A stretch of DNA of 8,534 bases, taken from Bacteroidota bacterium (GTDB lineage Bacteria > Bacteroidota > Bacteroidia > Flavobacteriales > Crocinitomicaceae). The translations under genes and the position numbers were made by a program. Below, piece after piece: positions 1-6,115 of the stretch. The notes beneath the pieces are model-generated. The model worked only from the letters and a program-made list of their open reading frames with translations. It made no database searches and had not been told where the DNA came from. The DNA lies in contig JAKQEZ010000104.1 in the NCBI GenBank assembly GCA_029558435.1, positions 1 through 8,534 of the forward strand. The letters run 5' to 3'. How positions within the stretch are numbered: position 1 is the first letter of the stretch; each line of letters begins with the position of its first letter.

Positions 1-841
1 CACAGTCTTTGGCTCTCATAACAACTGCTTGCATAGAGATACCGTATTGTTTTTTGATATTACCTAACTCGTTTATTGAAAGTTTATTTCTATGTTCGCC
101 CAACTCTGCTTTAATAGTTTTTTCAGGCAACAACATTGCACCTGCAAACTGAAAGCATAAAGTTTCTTTTTGCTTTAAAGTAATATCGCCAAAAGTTAAA
201 AGCAAGTGAGCCAATTCGTGTAAAAGAGTAAGCCTGATTCTGTCGGGCTTATTGGTTTTCTTTACGTTGTATGCAACCACAGGAATAGTACCGTTCACAA
301 AAGTTTGTAAACCGTCAAAATCTTCATCAACGTCTAACTTAACGACTTTAATGTTTTTATCTTCTAAAAGCTCAACAACATTAAAAATTGCTCCGTTACC
401 TAATCCCCAATCTTCTCTTAATTGATTTGCAGCTTCATTTACTTGTTCATAAGAAGTAACAACACCAACATTTTTAAGTGGGTTTTCAAATGCAACGCCC
501 AATCCTAAGATTTCTTCCAACTCTAAATAGCGTGAAAGATACTCTTTGGTCTTTTCCCTGATAATAGAAGCCTCTTTTTGTGGCATTTTACTCAATTTGC
601 GATATTCAATTTCGCTTAACTCCACTTTGGTACTTCTGAAAAAGTAATCGGGATTTACATTTAATACCTTACTTAATAGATTGATTTTGTCGTTGTCGGG
701 CATTACTTCCCCCTTCTCGTAACGATGCAATGCTTGACGAGATAATTGATTGTCCAAGGCATCAGCCAAGTCCTGCAATGAAAAGCCTTTCATTAAACGG
801 GCTGACTTAAAACGTTCTGAAAAAATCTCTTTCATTTCCAT
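1..841 (-). CDS. XRE-family HTH protein fused to ImmA/IrrE zinc metallopeptidase (C-terminus cut by window edge)
   Basis: I translated this leftward frame from the ATG at 841; it stays open for 280 codons to the window edge, so the C-terminus is missing. Residues about 5-70 form a Cro/C1-type helix-turn-helix (SLQDLADAL, then SRQALHRYEKGEVMP). Residues about 130-280 match the ImmA/IrrE peptidase fold: HELAH at 208-212 supplies the two zinc histidines and catalytic Glu, with a possible third ligand at E226 before FAGAMLLPE. In this family the peptidase cleaves or relieves a repressor after a stress signal, as ImmA does for ImmR and CapP does for CapH at some CBASS loci. Here both parts lie in one chain. 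It is divergent from the CBASS operon, so I infer that it regulates that operon and itself. A second ATG at 835 is an equally possible start. The family call is firm; the CBASS link is inference from position. Confidence 0.88.
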   Translation of the reverse strand, partial: MEMKEIFSERFKSARLMKGFSLQDLADALDNQLSRQALHRYEKGEVMPDNDKINLLSKVLNVNPDYFFRSTKVELSEIEYRKLSKMPQKEASIIREKTKEYLSRYLELEEILGLGVAFENPLKNVGVVTSYEQVNEAANQLREDWGLGNGAIFNVVELLEDKNIKVVKLDVDEDFDGLQTFVNGTIPVVAYNVKKTNKPDRIRLTLLHELAHLLLTFGDITLKQKETLCFQFAGAMLLPEKTIKAELGEHRNKLSINELGNIKKQYGISMQAVVMRAKDC

Positions 842-862
842 TGTCGATTTTGAATTATGCTA

Positions 863-895
863 CAAAGATAATGCTTTTAGTTGACAAATACACAA
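863..895 (-). promoter_or_regulatory. Candidate promoter of the XRE-ImmA gene
   Basis: Read leftward, positions 870-863 give TATCTTTG, an exact match to the Bacteroidota -7 consensus TAnnTTTG. A TTG lies 22 nt upstream (plus-strand CAA at 893-895), slightly further than the usual 19-21 nt. Transcription would begin near 856, leaving a leader of only about 15 nt before the ATG at 841. One TTGACAA motif (881-887) lies between the two promoter boxes, a natural place for autoregulation. Predicted by motif only. Confidence 0.5.
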
Positions 896-1020
896 CAATA
901 ATACCATTTTTAACGGTCATCTGTTAACTATGACAATCTTTCATGCAGACAAAGTTCCAATTTAATGACATTTTTTCCGATTTTCTGCCAAAATACAATG
1001 ATTGACAGTTTTGGTTGACA
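882..1020 (+). promoter_or_regulatory. Five same-orientation TGACA motifs in the divergent promoter region (candidate operators)
   Basis: TGACA occurs at 882-886, 931-935, 966-970, 1003-1007 and 1016-1020, all on the plus strand and each preceded by T or A. Three copies extend to TGACAA (882, 931, 1016). The first lies between the promoter boxes of the XRE-ImmA gene; the last two sit just upstream of the CBASS promoter. I saw no TGTCA (the other orientation) in the intergenic region. Repeated half-sites at both promoters of a divergent regulator-target pair are what an operator array would look like, but binding is inference. Confidence 0.4.
916..934. repeat. Inverted repeat GTCAT-N9-ATGAC, possible dyad operator
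   Basis: GTCAT at 916-920 and ATGAC at 930-934 are perfect 5-bp inverted arms around a 9-nt spacer that itself contains GTTAAC (923-928). The right arm overlaps the second TGACA motif. It lies about 50 bp upstream of the XRE-ImmA promoter and about 90 bp upstream of the CBASS promoter. The size and spacing suit a dimeric HTH regulator, but the arms are short and could arise by chance in AT-rich DNA. Confidence 0.3.
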
Positions 1021-1022
1021 AG

Positions 1023-1053
1023 TTTTGTATTTGGTATAAGTTTTGTAACTTTA
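1023..1053 (+). promoter_or_regulatory. Candidate promoter of the CBASS operon
   Basis: TTTTG at 1023-1027 is followed 18 nt later by TAACTTTA at 1046-1053, which fits TAnnTTTG in all but the last base. This is close to the Bacteroidota -33/-7 arrangement. Transcription would start near 1060, about 40 nt before the CD-NTase ATG at 1100. Two TTGACA copies end 3 and 16 nt upstream of the -33 box. No other promoter-like stretch is evident later in the operon, so the four genes are probably one transcript. Confidence 0.5.
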
Positions 1054-1064
1054 CGCCTAAGGCG
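1054..1064. repeat. Short perfect palindrome CGCC-TAA-GGCG at the predicted transcript start
   Basis: CGCC (1054-1057) and GGCG (1061-1064) flank TAA. It is a GC-rich patch in an AT-rich leader, directly after the candidate -7 box. It could be an operator that blocks initiation or a small 5' hairpin in the CBASS mRNA. Four base pairs with a 3-nt loop is weak as an RNA structure, so the function is open. Confidence 0.3.
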
Positions 1065-1099
1065 CTAATGTTGGCATTTAAATTTTAAAACAGTTCATT

Positions 1100-2074
1100 A
1101 TGGATAAAAGTTTACACTTGGAAACGGTAATCAAAACACATCAGATTACCAAAGAAAAAGACCTTTTGGATAAACACATTCAAAAGAAGAATGAGGTTAA
1201 AGAAGCCTTAGAGGAAAAATACGGAAGCAATGTTTATGCTCCGTTTAATTCGGGTTCTTATGCAAAGAATACTGCTATTAACACCAAATTTGATTTTGAT
1301 TTGGTTTCACCATTTAAGCGTAATGCTTTCGGGGCTAACGGCACATTGAAAGAGATGTACGAAGCTGTGTACGATTTTCTTTATGAGAAGCACAAGAATG
1401 AAGCCGAAGTGAAAAAGCAAAAAGTTTCAATCGGCTTAGAATTTTATGCAGACAAGGACGGTGATGTTATCAAAATAGATGTAGTACCGGGCAGAGAGTT
1501 AAATCAAGACCAATACAAGGATGATGAAAACCTGAACTTGTATGTTTACTATAAGTACGGCAACATTGCTGCGGATAGTGAACGAATTAAAACCAATGTT
1601 CAATCACAAATCAGCAATATTAAAGATAGGGCTGATAAGGAAAAGGACTCTATCAGAAAGATAATCCGCCTTTTAAAGGTTTGGAAGAATACCAAAGGTA
1701 ACTACCCAACCAAATCTTTTTTTCTTGAACTTGTTACAATAAAGACGTTTGATAACAGTGACATCACAGGTAATCTTTGGGACAAACTGAAAGCCGTAAT
1801 GGAATACATAAAAGATAATGTAACCAATGACGGTTTTACACTCAAAGACCCCGGCAATAGTTCAAATGATTTAGCCGACACCTTAACTGACAGCGAGAAA
1901 CAACAGTTGGCTAATGATATGAAAAATATGCTTGACAGGATTGAAGAAAACGATGAAAACATCAAAACTTACTTTCCTGAAAATCCAAAGTTTAAAGAAG
2001 AAGATAAAAACAAAAACAAGTATAGCACTAATGGCGGTATGCCTGTGCCTCCTCCGAAATTAAACTTTGGATAA
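1100..2074 (+). CDS. CD-NTase, cyclic oligonucleotide synthase of type II CBASS
   Basis: This 324-residue protein belongs to the cGAS/DncV-like nucleotidyltransferases, which make a cyclic di- or trinucleotide alarm signal upon phage infection. The catalytic core is visible: GSYAKNTAI with G52-S53, the metal-binding D65 and D67 in KFDFDLV, and the third Asp, D127, in IKIDVVPGRE. The LLKVWKN segment near 191-197 fits the helical C-terminal half of the family. The last ~30 residues are charged, then proline-rich, and end in LNFG, leaving a flexible tail with a C-terminal Gly. In type II CBASS, Cap2 joins the CD-NTase through its C-terminus to a target and thereby primes it. This is the first gene of the operon; cap2 begins 5 bp after its stop. 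The CBASS call is firm; the clade and the nucleotide made cannot be read by eye. Confidence 0.93.
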   Translation: MDKSLHLETVIKTHQITKEKDLLDKHIQKKNEVKEALEEKYGSNVYAPFNSGSYAKNTAINTKFDFDLVSPFKRNAFGANGTLKEMYEAVYDFLYEKHKNEAEVKKQKVSIGLEFYADKDGDVIKIDVVPGRELNQDQYKDDENLNLYVYYKYGNIAADSERIKTNVQSQISNIKDRADKEKDSIRKIIRLLKVWKNTKGNYPTKSFFLELVTIKTFDNSDITGNLWDKLKAVMEYIKDNVTNDGFTLKDPGNSSNDLADTLTDSEKQQLANDMKNMLDRIEENDENIKTYFPENPKFKEEDKNKNKYSTNGGMPVPPPKLNFG

Positions 2075-2079
2075 GAAAA

Positions 2080-3750
2080 ATGAACGATAGAGTTACTGAA
2101 ATCAATACTGTAATAGAAAGCATTCCCGATGTCAAACTTATTAAGCCTTTTGAGCAAGGTAAGTTTGACATTGAAGGGTGTATTTCTGTTTTTGTTGAAG
2201 GCTTGGAACAGGCTTTGAATTTTGATGTTTCCATTAGTTCGCAATATCCATTTAAAAGCCACGATACGGAAACCATTAAATTTTCTAATGACGACCTATT
2301 GGAATATAAGCACATTATGGGTAACGGCTCTATCTGTATTCATACTGCACACAGCCCTTTGTTGTCAGAGAAATTGGGTTATGACATTGCATCGGTAAAG
2401 GCTTGGATAAAGAAGTATTACATAAACAAAGATACCGACACGCATTACGAACATTTAATTGTTTCTGAAAAAGCGTTTAAAGGCAATCATTTTGCTTTTT
2501 TCTTTAACGAAGTTGAATATACTTTCAGCAAGAACCAATACGGATTTGTAGATTACTCAACACTTAGTAATGGTGTATTCTATAAGGATAAAATCAACAG
2601 CAATATTGTACAAAAGTTCTATGACAGAAACAGAAAAATACTCGCTGATGTTAAATGGAATTTTCAATTAAAATCCTTACCCATAGGCGGTGGATTGTTC
2701 ATTTTTCTGAAAGATGCTCCCTCAAATAATCAACGTTGGATTTTTGATAATTGGAATGAATTTGAAACATTGTTGCCGCAGGATTTCTTAAAATTTCTTC
2801 ACTCAATAGAGAAAAACGCCACAAAAGAGAAAGGGAAACAATTGCCGTTGTTTGTTGGCTATAACATAACCGATACGGAAATTCATTGGCAGGTCATTAT
2901 GTTGGAAATTGGCAACTTTCCAATTTATGGCGAAAAAGTAAATCAGCAATGGTTTACAATTATAGACGGTAACAGAAGCATTGATTGGGCTATGACAAGA
3001 AATTGTTCTTACAAGTATTTTTTTGGACGAGGACGGTTAAAAGAAAAATTAATTAACGGAAAAACTTTAATCATCGGCATCGGTGCTATTGGAAGTATTG
3101 TTGCCAAAACATTGGTAAGAAGCGGCTGCACAAAAGTTGATTTCATTGATTACGATATAAAAGAACCTGAAAATGTTTGCAGGTCGGAATACTCATTCTT
3201 TACGGGAATAACCAATAAAACCAATGATTTAATAAATGAGATGTGCTTAATCTCGCCTTTTTTTGAACCAATTAATGGCGGTTACGATTATTCAGAAGCA
3301 TTTGATTTCTTCCTAAAATCTCATTTGACAGACACAACCTTAAAAACGGAAATAGAAAAACGGCTTAACGAATACGATGTGATTTTTGATTGTTCAGCCG
3401 ATAACGATTTGCTTTATTTACTAAGTCAATTAAAAATAGATACTACACTTTTGAACCTTTCAATATCAAACCACGCTAAGCAATTAGTATGTGCTATCGA
3501 ACAGAATAGGTATGAGTTTATTAGCACACAATTCAATGGAAATGTATTGAAGTTTGATGTTGATGATTTACACAACCCAACAGGCTGTTGGAATCCGACA
3601 TTTAAGGCTTCTTACAATGATATAAATATGCTTGTGCAGTTTGCCATTAAGCATATCAATTTAGGATTTGAACAAGACAAGGCTTTGAGAAACTTTGTAA
3701 TTGAAACTGATGATACAGATTTCCTTACCATTAAACTGAAAGAATTTTGA
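2080..3750 (+). CDS. cap2: Cap2, E2-E1 fusion ubiquitin-like conjugating enzyme of CBASS
   Basis: This 556-residue protein has the Cap2 order: an N-terminal E2-like domain (about 1-160), a middle linker region, and a C-terminal ThiF/E1-like adenylation domain (about 320-556). The likely E2 cysteine is C86 in GNGSICIHTAHSP. The E1 part shows the nucleotide-binding glycines G333, G335 and G338 (LIIGIGAIGS), acidic FIDYD at 355-359, the N365/R368 pair, and FDCSADND at 436-443. The likely E1 catalytic cysteine is C503 in GCWNPTF. In characterised type II CBASS, Cap2 adenylates the CD-NTase C-terminus, passes it from the E1 to the E2 cysteine and ligates it to a target, which raises signal output. 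Its stop overlaps the start of cap3. Length and motif order indicate an intact enzyme. Confidence 0.93.
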   Translation: MNDRVTEINTVIESIPDVKLIKPFEQGKFDIEGCISVFVEGLEQALNFDVSISSQYPFKSHDTETIKFSNDDLLEYKHIMGNGSICIHTAHSPLLSEKLGYDIASVKAWIKKYYINKDTDTHYEHLIVSEKAFKGNHFAFFFNEVEYTFSKNQYGFVDYSTLSNGVFYKDKINSNIVQKFYDRNRKILADVKWNFQLKSLPIGGGLFIFLKDAPSNNQRWIFDNWNEFETLLPQDFLKFLHSIEKNATKEKGKQLPLFVGYNITDTEIHWQVIMLEIGNFPIYGEKVNQQWFTIIDGNRSIDWAMTRNCSYKYFFGRGRLKEKLINGKTLIIGIGAIGSIVAKTLVRSGCTKVDFIDYDIKEPENVCRSEYSFFTGITNKTNDLINEMCLISPFFEPINGGYDYSEAFDFFLKSHLTDTTLKTEIEKRLNEYDVIFDCSADNDLLYLLSQLKIDTTLLNLSISNHAKQLVCAIEQNRYEFISTQFNGNVLKFDVDDLHNPTGCWNPTFKASYNDINMLVQFAIKHINLGFEQDKALRNFVIETDDTDFLTIKLKEF

Positions 3751-4211
3751 TTTTAAGAATAGAGAAAATAGGATTGAGCATTGAAGCTGAGGATGAATTA
3801 TTAAACAGCCTCGTTGAAAAAGGGAAAAGCCATTACCCAAATGAGTTTGGCGGTTTCTTGGTTGGATATTATGCCGATGACAACAAGCATTTACACATTA
3901 CCGATACCATATTGCCTAAAAGTTTCAAGACTTCAAAATACAACTTTGAAAGAAGTACCAAAGGAATTGAGAAAAAACTCGGTACTTACTATAAAGAAAC
4001 ACCTCGAAAATTTTATGTTGGCGAATGGCATACGCACCCCAATAATAGCCCTATTCCAAGTTTAACGGACATTTCGGCAATAAATGCGATAATTAACAAC
4101 AAAAACGCTTGCCTTTCCAATCCTGTATTGCTGATTATAGGTTATTCCAAAACAAAAGTTGATTTTGGATTTTATGTTTGGTTTGAAAATAAATTGTATA
4201 GATATGAGTAA
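3747..4211 (+). CDS. cap3: Cap3, JAMM/JAB-family deconjugating isopeptidase of CBASS
   Basis: This 154-residue protein carries a complete JAMM metalloprotease signature: E33 in NEFGGFLVG, then H95-T-H97-P, S105 and D108, with exactly ten residues between H97 and D108. Cap3 enzymes remove the CD-NTase from its Cap2-made conjugates and so limit CBASS activation. The start is TTG at 3747, overlapping the cap2 stop as TTGA. I chose it because no ATG occurs in frame before the E33 motif and because the overlap suggests translational coupling. A second in-frame TTG at 3774 is possible but would remove the first strand of the fold. The 3' end overlaps the effector gene by 8 bp. Confidence 0.9.
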   Translation: MILRIEKIGLSIEAEDELLNSLVEKGKSHYPNEFGGFLVGYYADDNKHLHITDTILPKSFKTSKYNFERSTKGIEKKLGTYYKETPRKFYVGEWHTHPNNSPIPSLTDISAINAIINNKNACLSNPVLLIIGYSKTKVDFGFYVWFENKLYRYE

Positions 4212-5028
4212 AGTAGATTTAAAACAGTTGTTCAATGGTTTGCAGAAACAAATGTCTGCACAACTCAACACGAACAGAGAATTTATTGACCACCCGGGTT
4301 CAAAAGGTGATGCCTTAGAAAATGCGTGGATAGAATGGTTACGAAAATACTTACCGAATAGGTATTGTGTTGATAAAGCCATTGTGATAGACCACGAAGG
4401 CAATACAAGCCAACAAATGGATATTGTGATTTACGATAATTGGTTTACTCCATTTATTTTTAATCAAAACGGTTTTTACTACATACCTGCCGAAGGTGTG
4501 TATGCTGTTTTTGAAGTGAAGCCTGATATACAAGGAAATGTTGGGGAAAAGAACTATATTGAATATGCAGGGGAAAAGATTGAAAGCGTAAGAGTATTGA
4601 AAAGAGAAGCGGCAAGTTTCATAAATGGTGGTATCAAATCTAATCCTCGTCCCTTAACTAAAATCGTTGGCGGTATTCTATGTAGTACAAATACTTTTAC
4701 ACACAAAAACAATGACACTATAACGGGGCATCTGCAAGCATTAGACAATCTTCAAAGTATTGATTTGGGTTGTATTGCCGATTATGGAAGTTTCTACATT
4801 GATTATAATCCTGATGCTGAAATTACAAAGCCCGGTCAAGATGCATATTTGGAATTCTATAAAAACCGAAAATTCAACGAAATGAAATTCAGCAATGCCG
4901 ACCATTCCTTTGTAACATTCTTTATGCAATTAACAAGATACCTGCAACAAGCAATAGGAACAATACCTGCAATTAACTTAAATGCCTACTTGAAAAATAT
5001 AGGTGAAGAAGTTGATGAACAGATATAA
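4204..5028 (+). CDS. DUF6602-type PD-(D/E)XK nuclease-like protein, putative CBASS effector
   Basis: This 274-residue protein resembles the DUF6602 family, whose core looks like a PD-(D/E)XK nuclease. The visible candidate catalytic residues are E39 (KGDALENAW), D73 (QQMDIVIYD) and E104-x-K106 (YAVFEVK). A conserved-looking C-terminal part follows, including SIDLGCIADYGSF and QAIGTIPAINLNAY. I see no signal peptide, membrane segment, SAVED, TIR or HNH domain. The ATG at 4204 overlaps the cap3 stop by 8 bp and is preferred over an in-frame ATG at 4159, which would overlap cap3 by 53 bp. As the fourth gene of a cdn-cap2-cap3 operon with no other effector in view, it is by position the effector, expected to degrade DNA when the cyclic nucleotide appears. 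NucC sets a precedent for a short PD-(D/E)XK effector without a separate sensor domain. The fold is a motif-based call; the effector role is inference. Confidence 0.8.
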   Translation: MSKVDLKQLFNGLQKQMSAQLNTNREFIDHPGSKGDALENAWIEWLRKYLPNRYCVDKAIVIDHEGNTSQQMDIVIYDNWFTPFIFNQNGFYYIPAEGVYAVFEVKPDIQGNVGEKNYIEYAGEKIESVRVLKREAASFINGGIKSNPRPLTKIVGGILCSTNTFTHKNNDTITGHLQALDNLQSIDLGCIADYGSFYIDYNPDAEITKPGQDAYLEFYKNRKFNEMKFSNADHSFVTFFMQLTRYLQQAIGTIPAINLNAYLKNIGEEVDEQI

Positions 5029-5033
5029 TCGGC

Positions 5034-6115
5034 TCATTTCCCTGATTTTCGTCTGTTATCGTCTTTGCATAACATTTGGCAGTTGTCAGCCGAAGTTCTT
5101 CCGCCTAAATGCCAAGGTGTGATGTGGTCGCCCTCCATTTCGTTGATTTCGTAATGTTCGGTGCAAACAGGACAAATTCCGTTCTGTCGTTCGTAGGCTT
5201 CACGTTTCTGATTATCACTAAATACTCGAATATTCAAAAATTTTTCTTTGCCTGTCAAAACGTATTCGTAAATACCTTTTTTGTTGGTTACGTCCTCGTC
5301 TTGCATAAGGTCGAAAATTTGTTTCTCCAACTTTTTATGGTCAAAACTTTGCTTGTGAAATTCGTTGTAAAGTTCGCCCCAAGTAATACCTTTCATTTCT
5401 TTACGATACTTTGGAAAAACAACTTTTACCCAATTTATGACGTTTTGAAAATACAGCCACAACTCGTTTGCGTTCGGGTCGTGTTGATGTGTCGCCATAT
5501 AATTTTCAATGTCGTTATTACTTATCCATTTAATGGTAGTTTCCAAAAGTCTTGTCGGATTGGCGAACCGTTTAAGTAGTCGCCACCTAAATTATAGGCA
5601 GCACAACCATTTTTAGAAAAATAGCGTTTCGCATCACTTACCCAACTGCCCGAATAAACTGCGTTTCGAAGTTCTTGTTCGGTTAGTTTTTCGCCTGCAA
5701 TGTTGATTGTCTTAAACCACTCCAATTTTTCGCTGTCAGTTCCTGAACACAAATAAACCATAAGTTTATAATTCAAAATTTGCTCTTTTTCATCTTGTTG
5801 CAAGTTGTGAAAATAGCGGTTGTTGTAAGCAAAATCGCCCTCAACAAATTGCGAAATTGAAATGGTGCGTTGTTGTCCGTCAATAACTTCAAAATTTCCG
5901 TCTTCACGAACCGCCCAATACATTACATTTAGCGGAAAGTCTTTTGTAACGGTATTTATCACGGCTTCACGTTGTTTGTCTTTGTAGATAAATTCACGTT
6001 GATAAGGCGGACGAATGTCCAACTTACCGCCAAAACCAACAACTCCGTTTTCTTCGTTGTCTTGATAGCCGTTTGTAAGTTCTCGGATAGAAATTTCTTT
6101 TAGTTCTATTTTCAT
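5034..6115 (-). pseudogene. DUF262-HNH protein (GmrSD/SspE-like restriction endonuclease) with a frameshift
   Basis: Two adjoining leftward frames make one protein when a single T is restored. Frame one starts at the ATG at 6115 and encodes a DUF262 (GmrS/ParB-like) domain with RPPYQRE at 35-41 and the nucleotide-binding motif DGQQR at 79-83. At residue 190 it shifts at plus-strand AAAA (5545-5548) and stops at 5522 after seven foreign residues. The downstream frame continues the family sequence at once (ETTIKWIS) and ends with an HNH nuclease: C315xxC318, D330-H331, N345, C350 and N354 in restored numbering, 360 residues in all. A fourth zinc cysteine is not evident (CKDDN where CxxCN is common). 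DUF262-HNH proteins are nucleotide-dependent, often modification-sensing nucleases. The start overlaps the methyltransferase stop as ATGA, so the two form an operon. A sequencing error in the T run is an alternative to true inactivation. Confidence 0.82.

Noticed and set aside
1002..1020. TTGACA hexamers as E. coli-type -35 boxes
   Set aside because: Bacteroidota primary sigma factors use a different -33/-7 pattern, no TATAAT follows at 17 bp, and the TGACA copies recur where no promoter is expected.
1702..2315. Three leftward frames opposite the CD-NTase and cap2 genes
   Set aside because: They are Ser/Leu-rich shadows of well-supported rightward genes and have no recognisable domain.
4159..4203. 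Earlier in-frame ATG giving the DUF6602 protein 15 more residues
   Set aside because: It would overlap cap3 by 53 bp, the extra residues (MILDFMFGLK...) do not look like the family start, and the ATG at 4204 gives a normal 8-bp coupled overlap.
5540..5550. Programmed ribosomal frameshift joining DUF262 to HNH
   Set aside because: The site (GACTTTTGG on the coding strand) is not a classical slippery heptamer and I see no stimulatory structure; a plain 1-nt deletion or read error is simpler.
5109..5579. Rightward open frame of 156 codons opposite the HNH region
   Set aside because: It is antisense to clear HNH coding sequence; its Phe/Val-rich composition is the mirror of Lys/Asn-rich codons on the real strand.
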